A stretch of DNA of 64,000 bases from Streptomyces diastatochromogenes (GCA_026913215.1 JAPTYK010000002.1:682001-746000), one strand, 5' to 3'. Positions 46,289 to 56,641 are shown, numbered from the stretch's first letter. A program made the numbers and translations. The notes: a model not told the origin generated them from the letters alone.

Positions 46289-47563
46289 ATGGTCGTGACA
46301 GACAAGGAATGCGCCGACGTCGTCGTCATCGGAGCTGGTGCGGCTGGCCTTGCCTGTGCGGCGGACCTCGCCGCCTGTGGGCTCGCCGTCCGCCTCCTCG
46401 AGGCTGACGAAGCGCCCGGAGGGCGCATGCGCACCGATCGCGTCGCGGGTTTCACGGTCGACCGCGGGTTTCAGGTCTTCAACACGTCGTACCCACAGGT
46501 CAAGCAGCGACTTGACCTGCGCCGGCTCCGGCTCCGGCGATTTGACCCCGCCGTTCTCGTGTCCACCACGCGCGGGATGCGGCGCTACACCGATCCCACC
46601 CGTGATCTGCGTGGCAGCGGAGATCTACTGACCGGCCGGGCCGCCTCGCCCAGAGACTTGCTCGCCATGGGAGCGCTGTCGGCTCGCGACATGCTGGAGC
46701 CCACTGCCCTGCTGCGCTCCCGGCCCGACACCACCACCCGCGTCGCTCTTACGAAAGCCGGGGTGTCTCAGGATCTGATCGAGACCTTCTTCCGTCCTTT
46801 CCTCTCCGGTGTCTTCCTGGAAGAAGAACTGGACACCTCATCCCGTGTCTTCCACCTCGTTTGGCGTACCTTCCTACGAGGCACTCTCTGCCTTCCCGCT
46901 GATGGCATCCAAGCCGTGCCCGCCCAACTTGCCTCCCAACTGCCCTCCGGGGTGCTGTCGACCGAAGCAAGGGTCGACCGCCTCACGGACGATGGGGTGC
47001 AGTTCGCCGACGGCGCCGAGATCCACGCCCGGGCGGTGGTCGTAGCGACCGGGGCTCGTGCTGCGTCTCACCTCGTGACAGGCCTTCACGTTCCTACCGG
47101 TCGTACCGTGAGCACCATCTACCACGCTGCCGAACGCTCACCGCTGGCCGAGCCAACCCTCGTCGTCGATGCCGGCCGCCGTTTCCTGAACACCTGCGTC
47201 CTCACCGAGGTCCATCCTCGTTTCGCGACGGATGGCCGGGCCTTGGTGTCGACTTCCGTGCTCGGAGAGCTCTCTGCAGAACGAGACAACCGCATTCGAG
47301 AAGCTCTTGCCGAGGTGTACGGAGTGGACACCACGTCCTGGGAAACCATCCATCAGATCACTGTGCCCGACGCCCTGCCGGCAATGCCCCCTCCGCATCC
47401 GTTGACTCGCACGACCCGCCTGAGCGCTGGCCGATACGTATGCGGCGACCACCGGGCGACGGGCTCCCTGCAAGGCGCCCTCGCCTCCGGTGCCCGCGCC
47501 GCCCGGGAGGTCCTGGCTGATCTTGAGCATGGGCGCACCCGGACGGGATCGCGGATCTGGTGA
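46289..47563 (+). CDS. FAD-dependent oxidoreductase (phytoene-dehydrogenase/amine-oxidase fold)
   Basis: 424 aa, intact, ATG 46289 after AAAGGGAG. FAD-binding start DVVVIGAGAAGLACAADLAA and RLLEADEAPGGRMRTDRVAG, then FTVDRGFQVFNTSYPQ. C-terminal flavin block CGDHRATGSLQGALASGARA. Similar proteins are annotated as protoporphyrinogen-oxidase- or phytoene-desaturase-like; the substrate is unknown. Its base composition is a little less GC-extreme than the neighbouring genes. Confidence 0.88.
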   Translation: MVVTDKECADVVVIGAGAAGLACAADLAACGLAVRLLEADEAPGGRMRTDRVAGFTVDRGFQVFNTSYPQVKQRLDLRRLRLRRFDPAVLVSTTRGMRRYTDPTRDLRGSGDLLTGRAASPRDLLAMGALSARDMLEPTALLRSRPDTTTRVALTKAGVSQDLIETFFRPFLSGVFLEEELDTSSRVFHLVWRTFLRGTLCLPADGIQAVPAQLASQLPSGVLSTEARVDRLTDDGVQFADGAEIHARAVVVATGARAASHLVTGLHVPTGRTVSTIYHAAERSPLAEPTLVVDAGRRFLNTCVLTEVHPRFATDGRALVSTSVLGELSAERDNRIREALAEVYGVDTTSWETIHQITVPDALPAMPPPHPLTRTTRLSAGRYVCGDHRATGSLQGALASGARAAREVLADLEHGRTRTGSRIW

Positions 47564-47955
47564 GCCGTCCGGCTCGCTTGTCCACTCACGGTGGGGCTGC
47601 GCCACGGGCGCGTTCCCGACGAACAAGATCTGGAAGGTCGACGAGTCGATCAAGTCCGCGCACCTGAGCCGAGGTGCGGGCGTTACGCCCGAGGAGATGC
47701 CGATGACGACTCATGAAGGCCCGGTATCCGGTGGTGAAGGCACATGCGTCCGGTCCAACGCGCCGGTCGGGTAGACAGCGATAAGACCCGTACAAGTCGC
47801 CCACGCGCTCCAGGGCCACGGGGCCCGTCTCGCGCCCCCGGTCGGGCTGTCAGCGCTCATCAGGAACCGGTCTCTTCGCCCCCCCGGGGGGCGGTCGCGC
47901 AGCGGCGGGCGGCGTCGAGGGCGTCCTGTTCGGTGTACCGGTACGGGCGGGAGCT
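47564..47955. other. spacer with no gene recognised
   Basis: No convincing coding sequence. On the minus strand the stretch ending near 47860 reads RPYRYTEQDALDAARRCATA, which looks like a gene stump of unknown family. Confidence 0.35.
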
Positions 47956-48491
47956 GGAGAGCGAGGAGTGCTGCGAGCGACGACACCGTCTTCACCGCTC
48001 ATGTGGCGGAACCCAGCTGGATAGGTGTCGGTGACCACTTTGGCGAGGTTGCCGTGTTTCATGACGTCTTCAACTCCGCCTGTGCGGACGGCGAGGGCTG
48101 GAAAACGCAAGTAGTGCGGCTCGCCCAACAGAGCTCGAACACGGCCCGGATCAACACGATCGCAGCGGAGAACCATTTCCACCGCTTCACCGTCGATGAT
48201 GAGGAGACCCTGTGCGTCGAGGAGACAGCCACCAAGATCGAAGGACATGCGGCCCAGCCGTTGCTCAGGCTGGTCGATCCACAGAAGCGGGAGTGGCCCC
48301 TTCCGAACGATGAGCGGCTGTCCCTCGCCTTCTTCATCGCGTTCCAGTTCATGTGTGTCCCGGTGGCGCGGGACCCCTACGCGAGCATGGTTGATCTTGC
48401 TGGTGGATCTCGCGAGATCGTCTGGAAACTGCTGGTTCGGCCGAGCGGTGTGTCTCCCGCCACCGCCCGTGCCTCCGTGCGGCCTTCGTAG
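47956..48491 (+). pseudogene. DUF4238 protein remnant
   Basis: Readable part: DTVFTAHVAEPSWIGVGDHF, AAENHFHRFTVDDEETLCVE, ETATKIEGHAAQPLLRLVDP, RLSLAFFIAFQFMCVPVARD. The Glu-rich E..x.iE segment and the lA.fiAfQ..R.P block fit DUF4238. The N-terminal His-rich start (HHYVP) is missing and the C-terminus is short, so it is partial. It lies against the broken ISL3 element. Confidence 0.6.
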
Positions 48492-48496
48492 AGTCG

Positions 48497-48676
48497 GTGC
48501 CGGAGAAGGAGCCGGCTTCGGCCGAGCGCGGGTCGCCATGGCCGACCGGGCACCGTTTCGCCGATCGCACCCGGGCCAAGCACGCCACCGTCCACGCGCT
48601 GCTGATCGCCGGCCACAGCCGACGCTCGATCCAGCGCCAGCTCGGCATGACCTACCGAACCGTCCAACGGCTGGCC
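48497..48676 (+). pseudogene. ISL3 transposase, left fragment (interrupted by IS21)
   Basis: Reads HRFADRTRAKHATVHALLIA, GHSRRSIQRQLGMTYRTVQR and LA, the helix-turn-helix portion of an ISL3 transposase. Joined to the sequence from 51212 it continues DAARPEDLFQGQWQNRPTKL without a frame change, so the IS21 insertion split an ISL3 gene. The N-terminal zinc-finger region is already missing. Confidence 0.85.
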
Positions 48677-48786
48677 TGTCAACGGCCATTCAGTTCTCCC
48701 CGGAGGCGGCCAGTAATTCTCCCCACTGGCGGCCAGTGAATCTTCCCCAACCGCGGCCAGATATCCCCCCGCTGTTGGTGGCTGGG

Positions 48787-49576
48787 TCAGCGCAAGGGGA
48801 TCACCCCCTGTCCGCTGGTGGCCTGGTTGAGTCGGAAGGAATCACCCTGGGTGACCACGACGTGAGCGTGGTGGAGGAGCCGGTCGACGGTGGCCGTGGC
48901 CAGGGTCTTGGGCATGATCTCGTCGAAACCGGACGGGTGGAGGTTGCTCGAGACGGCCAGCGCCCGGCGTTCGTAGGCGGCATCGACCAGCCGGTAGAAG
49001 CCCTCGGCGGCGTCCGGGGAGACGGGCAGGAGCCCGATGTCGTCGACGATGATCAGGTCCGTCCGGATCAGCCGGGACATCGCCCGGGCCAGGGAGTCAT
49101 CGGCCCGGTGGCGGCGGACGAGGGCTCCGAGATCCTCGATGGTGAACCAGGCGACCGTCATCCCGGCCTCGATCGCGGCCTGGCCGAGGGCCTCGGTGAA
49201 GTGGCTCTTGCCCGTGCCCGAGGGCCCGCAGATGCAGAGATTCTCCTTGCGGGTCACCCACTCGAGCATCTTCAGCGAGTCCTGGGTCGGCCGCGGATCG
49301 ACGAAGCTGTCTCGTCCCAGTCGCCGAAGGTCTTGCCCGCCGGGAAGCCGCCCGCTTGCGGCGAGTACGGAGATTCGCGGCGTCCCGGCCTGCTGCCTCC
49401 TCGGAAAGCAGGACGCGGACGACCTCGGCCGGGTCCCATCGCTGGGCCTTCGCGGTGGGGATCAGATCGGTCAACGCCCGCCGGATGTGCGGGAGTTTCA
49501 GCCGCTTGGTGAGTTCGATGGCCTCGGCCAACGGGTCGCCGTGGGTGCCGGTGACGGTGCGGATCGGGGTGGCCAT
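48787..49576 (-). CDS. istB: IS21 helper ATPase IstB, frameshifted
   Basis: N-terminus from ATG 49576: EAIELTKRLKLPHIRRALTD and AQRWDPAEVVRVLLSEEAAG. Frames change near 49325-49380; the ATPase part then reads ENLCICGPSGTGKSHFTEAL (Walker A), TDLIIVDDIGLLPVSPDAAE (Walker B) and SSNLHPSGFDEIM. About 263 aa. Its ATG shares one base with the istA stop (TGATG), the usual coupling of IS21. Confidence 0.88.
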
Positions 49577-51077
49577 CAGTGCTCTTCCTTCTCATCGGCG
49601 ATGCCGAACTTCGACCAGGCGGAGGTGCCCGGCTGCAGGCTGTGATCCTCGGAGGCCCGGGTGGGCTCGACCGTCTCGAGGCCGGACTGGTAGGTGAGGA
49701 TGCGGATCAGGTCGTTCTCCGCGAACCGCCCGGCGATCGCCGCGGAGCCAAGGGCCCGGTCGACATCGGCGGCAGTGTGGAGCTTGGCCAGGGCGACGGC
49801 CTCGGCCATCTTCGGCTTGATCCTGCGGGCCCCGGCGGCCCCGGCCTCGATCAGCCAGGACGCCGCCCCGGGACCGAGGGCGAGGAAGGCGGCCTCCTCG
49901 GCGGAGTTCGCCCGCGGGTCCGGTCCGCTTCCTTGTTCTCCCGGGGCGGGTAGTGCTCGTCCTGATCGCCGGGTTCCCGGAGTCGAGCGGTCATGGCGGG
50001 CGACCTCGGCCGCCCGTCCTCACCGACTGCGGTGACGATCAGCTCGTCGCCGTTGAAGCGGGCCCAGACGCGGGTGTCGACCAGCTGGTGCGGAACCGAA
50101 TACCGAACCCCTTCGACCGAGATCGTGGCGTCCCAGTTCACCCGCCTCGTGGTCCCGAACGCGACCGCGAACGGCTCCTTCGGCAAAGGGTGCAGCCGCT
50201 GCCGTTCCTCCGCGAGGACCTCGACGGGCTTGCGCCGGGTGGCCCGGTGGACGCGGTTGTTGACCTCGTCGCAGAAGTCACGGCAGGCCGCCTCGAGGTG
50301 TCCGAAGGTCGGGTACTGCTCGAGGAGATTGGCGTCGGTGGGCACCAGGTCGGCCTTCGCGATCCGCACCGTCGCCTCCGATCCGCCCTTGGTTTCGGGG
50401 TCGGCCGGCAGACAAGTACGGATCGTCAGCCCGTAGTGCCGGGCCACCTCAACGATCTCCGGGTTGCGGACCGCGATGTTCGCGACGTGCGTCGTGGTGA
50501 CCGTCTTCTCGTTGTCGGTCAGCACATAGGCCGGCACCCCTCCTATTCGCCGCAACGTGGCATCGAGGCAGGCCACGATCGTCGGGAGTGTCTTGTCGAA
50601 CACCGGGATGACGATCCGAAAGCGGGACCAGGCCAGCCACGCGCACCACAGCTGCGTCTGCCGCCCGCCGATCTTCGGCCCGTGACCCCAGTCCCACTGC
50701 AGCCACAGACCGGGCTCGGTGATCCACGGCCGATAGACCCGCCGCGATCCCGCCCGCAGGCTCGCCTTGACCTCCGCGACGACCCGCCGCGTGGTCCTCT
50801 CTCCGCCTGTGAAGCCCATCGCCGTGATCCGCCGATGCACCACATCGGCCCGGATCCGGCCGTGGGAGTTCACCACCAGTTCCTCGATCTTCGACAGGTA
50901 CTCGTCGATCGGCCGGGCCCGGTGCTGCCTCGCCGTCGGGCTGGCGCCCTCGGCCCGCATCTGCACATACCGGGCCACCGTGTGGTGGTCGCAGCCGGCC
51001 AGCTCGGCCGCCGCTCGGTAACTCCCCGTGAGGTCGTATGCCTCCAGGATCTCCATGATCTCCCTGCTGTTCTTCAC
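49576..51077 (-). CDS. istA: IS21 transposase IstA, frameshifted near the C-terminus
   Basis: About 500 aa. HTH start REIMEILEAYDLTGSYRAAA, ELAGCDHHTVARYV; DDE core with WLQWDWGHGPKIGG, GVPAYVLTDNEKTVTTTH and ETKGGSEATVRIAKADLVP; then SVEGVRYSVPHQLVDTRVWA. The frame shifts near 49905; the end reads MAEAVALAKLHTAADVDRAL and FAENDLIRILTYQ. Confidence 0.9.
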
Positions 51078-51205
51078 ACCGGCCAGCTTTGCCGACCGGC
51101 ATCGGTCCAGGTCCGGGGAGATATCTGGCCATCCGTGGGGAAACCCTTGGCCATGAGTGGGGCGCTAAGTGGCCGCCTACGGGGAGTATCTACTGACCGC
51201 CGTCA

Positions 51206-51634
51206 CTGGCCGACGCCGCCAGGCCGGAAGACCTGTTCCAGGGGCAGTTGGCAGAACCGCCCGACCAAGCTCGACGACTTCAAGCCCTACCTGCACGAGC
51301 GATGGTTCGAAGGCTGCACGAACGCATGGACCCTCTGGGAAGAGATCAAGGCTCTCACGGCTACACCGGCGGCTGCGGAGCCGTCCGCGCGTTCGGGAAG
51401 ATACTCACCCAGCTCCAGGGCGACCAGCTCCCGCAATGGATCAAGGCGGTCCGCGCCGACGACCTGCCCAACCTCCACACCTTCGTCAACGGCCTCGAAC
51501 ACGATCTCGTAGCCGTCACCGCCGGCCTCACACTGCCGTGGAGCTCCGGCGTCGTCGAAGGCCACGTCAACCGGATCAAAACAATCAAGCGCCAGATGTA
51601 CGGCCGGGCCAGCAGAACCCAGCTGAAGCGGTAG
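51206..51634 (+). pseudogene. ISL3 transposase, right fragment
   Basis: Continues the gene broken at 48676: FQGQWQNRPTKLDDFKPYLH, ERWFEGCTNAWTLWEEIKAL, GDQLPQWIKAVRADDLPNLH, GVVEGHVNRIKTIKRQMYGR. The last residues LLRKRVLL normal for the family are absent. A GYTGGCGAVRAFG section is in a shifted frame. A second ISL3 tail lies at 56303. Confidence 0.85.
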
Positions 51635-51639
51635 CCCTG

Positions 51640-51870
51640 CTCTTCCTCGGGCTCATCGTCGGCTGCGAACGGACGCCAGAAGCTCAGCAGCAAGTCCGGG
51701 GCAATGAACGAAGCATCGTCGTCAGGATCTTCCTCGATCGAGGTGAACTCACCGATGCGCCGGACAACCTCGCGGGCCGGAAGCGCGAACACGTCCACAC
51801 CCTGAAACAACACTCGGTCCGTCTGGGACGACGGCCTTCCCAATTCGATGGCTTCCAGCGCATCGCGCAT
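51640..51870 (-). pseudogene. uncharacterised protein, C-terminally truncated by ISL3
   Basis: From 51870 the minus strand reads MRDALEAIELGRPSSQTDRV, LFQGVDVFALPAREVVRRIG, EDPDDDASFIAPDLLLSFWR and PFAADDEPEEEQGYRFSWVL, then runs into the ISL3 end. It looks like a genuine acidic cytosolic protein cut by the IS. No family recognised. Confidence 0.55.
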
Positions 51871-51949
51871 GCAACTGCCCGAGAAACGCTGCTCCCGTCA
51901 TCAACAGAGCCAGGTGGAAGTGGCTCAGGCGGGGGTGGGTGTGCGGTAG

Positions 51950-52357
51950 AACTACAGGTCATCGAGTCTGCTTCCCGCGTACCCGGGGATGGCCCTCACC
52001 TGTGCATCGCCCTCGACGGCACCGGCGCCCAGCTCCTCAACGCCGGCCACCCCTGGCCACTGCGGCTGCGGGACGGTGCCGTCAGTGAACTGATCCCAGC
52101 CCTGGACCTGCCCTTCGGCGTCGTCAGCCAGGGCACCTACCGGGTTCAGCACCTCGCCCGGCAACCTGGCGATCGCCTCCTGCTCCACACGGACGGCATG
52201 CAGCAACGCGACGCCGAAACCGTCGACCTGCTGGCCCTCCTGCGCAAGACCGCCGCCGAGCACCCCGCGAAGTGGCGCGCACGTTGGTCGGCGCGGTCAG
52301 CGATGCCTACGGTGGCCGCCCGCCCCAAGACGACGCCACCGTTCTGTGCCTGAACTG
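51950..52357 (+). pseudogene. PP2C/SpoIIE-type phosphatase C-terminal fragment
   Basis: Reads AQLLNAGHPWPLRLRDGAVS, LDLPFGVVSQGTYRVQHLAR and GDRLLLHTDGMQQRDAETVD, typical of RsbU-like phosphatases. After about 52268 the frame shifts and ends VGAVSDAYGGRPQDDATVLC to TGA 52357. All sensor domains and the first metal-binding motif are missing. Confidence 0.75.
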
Positions 52358-52690
52358 ATACGGCCCACAGACCACCACCCTCATGACCAACTGAAACCCG
52401 CACAGGGAGCCGCGCATGGTCGTGCCGCTCTTTAGAGGTCCACCCCGGAGCCTGACTCGACAGGACCCTCTGGCCCTACTTCACGCGCCACGCACGCCCC
52501 ACCGGGGAAGGCTGTCCGGTGCCAGGCCCGGAGCGGCGGTCAAGGAAGCCATCCTTGGTGGCCCGGTGCGGTACTTGAACGCGATCGCGTCGATCACCTG
52601 CCGTGATCACGCCACCACTCCCGCTTCGGTATCCAGCCCGGCCCCCCTCGCAGCGGTTGCTGTGCGGGGGGCCGGTGGGGTGGGGGTGAG
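52358..52690. other. spacer with IS5 scrap and a terminator hairpin
   Basis: 52563-52595 matches the IS5-type transposase piece at about 18687-18719 with one or two differences. 52639-52648 (CCGGCCCCCC) and 52667-52676 form a perfect 10-bp stem over an 18-base loop, placed as terminator of the DUF4232 gene. No gene recognised. Confidence 0.6.
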
Positions 52691-52691
52691 G

Positions 52692-53420
52692 TCAGCCGGC
52701 GGGCGAGTCGCTGACCTTGCCCACGGGGCTGATCTCCAGCTTCCCGCTGTCCTCGCCGTCAGTGACGGGGAGCGTGCCCGCGGGCCACTTCAGGGTGACG
52801 TGCTTGGTCTCGTTGGGGGGTGTCACCACGATGTCGGTCAGCTGCACGCCGGAGCCGCCGCTGGTGTTGACCGGGAACGTGATGTTGAAGGCGGAGGTCT
52901 CTCCGCCCTTGAGGGTGTGCGGCAGGGCCCGCTCGCCGTTGCGGCGCACGGAGAAGGTGTCGCCCTGGGACGTCTTCAGGTCGACACCCGCGAAGCCGTT
53001 GATGCGGCAGCTGCTGCCGCCGGTGTTCTTGAAGGAGACGGTGACGACGCCTTCCGTCTTGTCCGTGGTGTTGTCGGCGGCGGTGACCTCGAGCACGTCG
53101 GTGCGGCAGATGCCGACCTTGCCGTCGCTGCTGTCACCGGTGCTGGCGCCTGAGCCCCGGTCGCTCCCACCGGTGCTGGCATCGGCGCCCTGGCCGCTCC
53201 CGCCGGTACTGGCGCCTGCGCCCCGGCCGCTCCCGCCCTCGCCGGTGCCGGAGCTCGGGTCCGCCTGGTCCGCGCCGCCGGTACCGCCCGCCTTGTCCGC
53301 CGACGCGGTGGGCCTGGCCTGCGTGCTGTCCGACGCGTTGTCCTCGCCGTTGCAGGCGGTAAGCGAGAGGGCGGCCACGAGGCCGATGGCGGCGGCGACG
53401 GCCTTGCGGGTGTGCAGCAT
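52692..53420 (-). CDS. DUF4232 secreted lipoprotein
   Basis: 242 aa. Lipoprotein signal with lipobox LTAC (AIGLVAALSLTACNG). A low-complexity linker with GASTGGSGQGADASTGGS repeats follows, then the DUF4232 beta domain: VTVSFKNTGGSSCRINGFAG, VDLKTSQGDTFSVRRNGE and ETSAFNITFPVN. Two cysteines in the domain probably form a disulfide. Surface-anchored; function unknown. Confidence 0.92.
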   Translation of the reverse strand: MLHTRKAVAAAIGLVAALSLTACNGEDNASDSTQARPTASADKAGGTGGADQADPSSGTGEGGSGRGAGASTGGSGQGADASTGGSDRGSGASTGDSSDGKVGICRTDVLEVTAADNTTDKTEGVVTVSFKNTGGSSCRINGFAGVDLKTSQGDTFSVRRNGERALPHTLKGGETSAFNITFPVNTSGGSGVQLTDIVVTPPNETKHVTLKWPAGTLPVTDGEDSGKLEISPVGKVSDSPAG

Positions 53421-53573
53421 GATTCCCCCGGGATGCGGTGCGGTCCGTGTGGTCTGGATGATGCCGTGGTGCGTATCTATTTGTACCGCGCAGTTAGTTA
53501 CGAGCTGTCAGTAGTCATGTCCGCGTTCAGTCACAGACGGGGCCGCGCCCCGGCGGCCAGGACGCTTCTTTCG

Positions 53574-53738
53574 TTACCTCGCCGACCAGACGAAGACGGC
53601 GACGAGGTGGAGTCCGACGAGGTAGATGGTGGCAGGGCCGATGGCGTGCCACGTGTCGCGCCAGCCGCAGTCGGAGCAGGCGGCGAAGTAGTACCAGCGG
53701 CCCTCGACCTCGAAGCCCTTTACATACGTTTCGTCCAT
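53574..53738 (-). CDS. small protein with CxxC motif and C-terminal membrane helix
   Basis: 54 aa from ATG 53738 with an ideal AGGAGG ribosome site. Reads VKGFEVEGRWYYFAACSDCG (CSDC, a possible half zinc ribbon), then WRDTWHAIGPATIYLVGLHL. Function unknown; the strong start and topology support a real gene. Confidence 0.7.
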   Translation of the reverse strand: MDETYVKGFEVEGRWYYFAACSDCGWRDTWHAIGPATIYLVGLHLVAVFVWSAR

Positions 53739-53765
53739 GACGGGCCTCCTAAGAGACCGGCGATG

Positions 53766-53783
53766 AGTTGCGGAAACGAGGCG
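53766..53783. promoter_or_regulatory. weak LitR-like direct repeat
   Basis: AGTTGCG (53766-53772) and CGAGGCG (53777-53783), 11 bases apart with the GAAA spacer and a trailing AG, as at 8657. Only a partial match to CGATGCG. It lies between the small CxxC protein and the 53909 gene. Confidence 0.25.
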
Positions 53784-53908
53784 AGGGGGCTTCTCGCGAG
53801 GAAGGCGCAACAACTTCGCAACGAGGCTTCAGGACGCCTTCGGGGAAGGCGGGGTGCATCGTTTAATGCAGGCTCATCTACAACGAACTTGCCTGAAGGG
53901 AGAGCCAG

Positions 53909-54613
53909 TTGTCGTCCGAAGCCGCTAGGCCGGAAGAGCAGCCCACCCCGCCCATGCCGTTACGTCCCCCGGACCCGCCCGCTCCTCCTCGCCGGCGCTT
54001 CAGCGTCGCTGAGATCGCCGGGGCGGTCTCAGCTCTTGCCGCTGTGGTCGGCGTCGTGATCGCGCTGTTCAGCTTCCTCGCGGGTGGCCGCACGCCGACC
54101 GCCGCCCCGCCATCGGTTGTCGCCTCGTCCGATTCCTCGGAACCTTCGACAGCGCCGCCGAACCGAACGACGCCTCCCGCGAAGTCACCGACGGCCTCCA
54201 CCACCCCCTCGCTGCCCGCCCCGGGTTCGGCTGTCCCCCTCGCGAGCCTCACGCCGATCTCGGAAGAAGACGAAACCCTGAACGTCGGTCCCCAGACGGT
54301 CAACCTGGAGAACCATCCCGTAACGATGTACTCCGAATGCTCTTATACGACGTGGCAACTGAACCGGAAGTACGCATCCTTCACCGTCCGATACGGAGTG
54401 ACCGATGACTTCCCGGGCGACTTTCCCGGAGAGTTCAGCATCCAGGTCGACGGAACGGAGAAGGCCACCGCAGAAAAGGGCGTAGGCGTTTCGGCAGGCA
54501 CGTTCACCGTGGACGTCAGCAACGCCTTCCGTATGACGCTGCGCAGCCAACCGTGCCGGAACCCTGCCGTCGGCCAGCTTGTGTGGATCGACCCGGTTCT
54601 CACCGTCAAGTGA
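53909..54613 (+). CDS. membrane-anchored protein with NPCBM-like outer domain
   Basis: 234 aa, TTG start at 53909 with AAGGGAGAG upstream. A Pro-rich head (EEQPTPPMPLRPPDPPAPPR), one helix EIAGAVSALAAVVGVVIALF, a Ser/Thr/Pro linker, and a beta-rich outer domain: DETLNVGPQTVNLENHPVTM, YASFTVRYGVTDDFPGDFPG, FSIQVDGTEKATAEKGVGVS. The pattern resembles NPCBM/NEW2 carbohydrate-binding domains. No partner gene seen. Confidence 0.7.
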   Translation: MSSEAARPEEQPTPPMPLRPPDPPAPPRRRFSVAEIAGAVSALAAVVGVVIALFSFLAGGRTPTAAPPSVVASSDSSEPSTAPPNRTTPPAKSPTASTTPSLPAPGSAVPLASLTPISEEDETLNVGPQTVNLENHPVTMYSECSYTTWQLNRKYASFTVRYGVTDDFPGDFPGEFSIQVDGTEKATAEKGVGVSAGTFTVDVSNAFRMTLRSQPCRNPAVGQLVWIDPVLTVK

Positions 54614-55286
54614 CCTTCACTCGCGTCCCCAGTAGGGTTGGCCGCGGCCCGCGCCGACATGGCGTGCGCGGATGAGTCCTGGCGCCCAGGGGTATCCCGG
54701 GGGCAGCACCGTCGGGCCTCCTCCTTCTTCTACTGCTGCGGCTTCTTTACGTGTCCGCGTGGGCAGTCGGCGTTGGGTTGACCGTGGATGCCTACGCCGA
54801 GGGCCTCGTCTGCCGCTGCTCACGCTTGACGAAGTTCGCCGGGCAACCGTCGGCGTAGGTGGCAACACCCCCGGCTTCGGCGCACTCCTCGCCGAGTGCC
54901 CACGGCTCGGCTCCGACACCGGCGGCGTGGGCACCCGTACCCGTACAGGGATGCCCTGGCCGCCCCCATCCCCGCCATGCTCAACCAGGTCGGCCAGGAC
55001 TACGACCGGATGCTCACCGTGCTCCACGAGCGCGCCCGCATCCCAGCCTGAATACGCGACACCCCAACATGCCAGCCCACCAGTTGCACGGCTGGCTCTG
55101 TCCGCGAGAACGTGCTCTGGCACAACTTCCGTGAGGTCGGGCCGATGCCCGGTCTCCGGGGTTGGCCGCTTCGGAGAGTCGGCAGGTCGGCGGCTCGTCC
55201 AGAGGCGGGCACGAGCCTGGCCGACGTGATTTCACTGTGTCGGAACCGGAAAACCCGGTGCGCCCGGGTTCAGGCCTCTGCGCCTG
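54614..55286. other. spacer with gene stumps only
   Basis: No complete gene recognised. At 54940-55051 the plus strand reads YRDALAAPIPAMLNQVGQDY and DRMLTVLHERARIPA to a stop, the tail of an unknown protein. On the minus strand a Trp-rich end PPGYPWAPGLIRARHVGAGR to a stop at 54617 is another possible stump. Confidence 0.4.
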
Positions 55287-56185
55287 TTACCAGGTGATCA
55301 CGGCGTAGCCGTGGCCTCCGTACACCCCTGCGGCCCCGGCTCCGAAGGTGCCGTCGGTTCCGTCGGTCCCGTCCGGCGTGTCGCCGTAGACGGGAATGCC
55401 GCCTTGGCCGTGCCACCCGCCCTCGCCCGCGCCTCCGCCGCCGTGGCCGTTGAAGCCGGCTCCGCCGTCGCCTCCCCGGCCGCCGTCGCCTCCCCGGCCC
55501 GCGGAGCCTCCGATTCCGAGGAAACCGGCCTTGCCGTCGGCACCGTCGGTGCCGTCGCCGCCCGCCGTGCCGCTTCCCCGTCCCGCGAGGCGAGGCGGTC
55601 GGTGTCGATGCCGCCCCGGGCGTGCAGATCGCGCCGGGCCCGTGATACCCGCCTGCCTTCCTTTGCCCCGAGGCCGTGCCGCCGATCGACGGCAGCCGTG
55701 CCTCTGGCGGTGGGACCGGCGGCGCCGCGACCGCCCTCGGCCAAAACGATGGTGCGACCGGCGACGGTGATCCACGAATCCCCGCCCGCGGTGGGAACGC
55801 CGTCGCCGTTGACCGGGGGAGTGGAGGGCTGGCCGCCCCGGCCGATGTGGACCTTGAACTCGGTGCCCGGCTTGATTCCCGTCAGTCGGTACTCGACGTA
55901 GTAGCCGCCGCCTCCGCCGCCCCCACCAGCACCCCCGTCACCACCGCCCGACCAGGTGGTGGAGCCCCCGTCACTACCGGGGCCCCGTAGGGCCCCGCCG
56001 CCGCCCCCCACCCACAGTTCCACGGTGAACGCGGAGAAGGACTCGCCCGCGATGAAGGAATCATCCTCCGTGAATTCCCACTTCTCGACAGGAGCGGCAG
56101 GGGTGGCCGGTGCGGCCAGTGCCGAGGTGACCGGAGCGCCGGTCAGCAGGGCCAGGGCGGCCAGGGCGGTGACACCCGCCCTCAT
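55287..56185 (-). CDS. secreted glycine-rich protein, frameshifted
   Basis: About 299 aa. Signal peptide at the start (VTALAALALLTGAPVTSALA). A beta-type domain then reads FSAFTVELWVGGGGGALRGP, YYVEYRLTGIKPGTEFKVHI and GDSWITVAGRTIVLAEGGRG. The frame changes near 55680; the last third is GGDGGRGGDGGAGFNGHGGG and YGGHGYAVITW to the stop. This is the layout of Gly_rich surface proteins. Cell-wall or extracellular location likely. Confidence 0.7.
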
Positions 56186-56302
56186 GTCTTCTTCGCGTAC
56201 ACGATGCATGCTCCGTCGTCGCCGGGGCGGCGCCCAGACAGGCCCACCCAGGACACAACGACACTCCGCACTCCGCCCGCACCGATACGCCCGTTCCCCC
56301 CG

Positions 56303-56539
56303 ACAGCCGATGCAGGGCCTGACCTGGGACGAGGCGATCCGTCCGCGGCCTACGGCGGACTGCGTTGTCTCCACACCCTCGCCGTGGGCATCGACCGCGA
56401 CGCCGTGATCGCCGGCTTCACCCTGCCCTGGAACTCAGGCATGGTCGAAGGGCACGTCAACCGGATCAAGATGCTCAAGCATCAGATGTTCGGCCGCGCC
56501 GGCTTCGCGCTCCTCCGCAAGCGAGTCCTCCTCGCATAA
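56303..56539 (+). pseudogene. ISL3 transposase C-terminal fragment
   Basis: Reads GLTWDEAI, then LHTLAVGIDRDAVIAGFTLP, WNSGMVEGHVNRIKMLKHQM and FGRAGFALLRKRVLLA to the natural stop. Only the last quarter of the gene is left. Related to, but different from, the copy at 51206. Confidence 0.85.
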
Positions 56540-56641
56540 CCACCTGGCCGAGCATCACGTCCATCCAGTTCTGGCCGTGGGTGTGTCGTGCGAGTGCCAG
56601 GATGCGTGCCGAGGCGCAGACAGACACGGGCAGGGGAACGC

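Larger units (their letters stand above)
48677..51205 (-). mobile_element. IS21-family insertion sequence inside an ISL3 gene
   Basis: Ends TG...CA: left end TGTCAACGGCCATTCAG, right end reversed TGACGGCGGTCAGTAGATAC, each followed by CTCCCCG.AGGCGGCCA repeats. Flanked by the 6-bp direct repeat CTGGCC (48671-48676 and 51206-51211), the target duplication. Carries istA and istB on the minus strand. Both genes show frameshifts in the given sequence. Confidence 0.9.

Noticed and set aside
49576..51077. Programmed frameshifting in istA/istB
   Set aside because: IS21 genes normally do not need it, no slippery heptamer with structure was evident, and similar indels affect many unrelated genes here.
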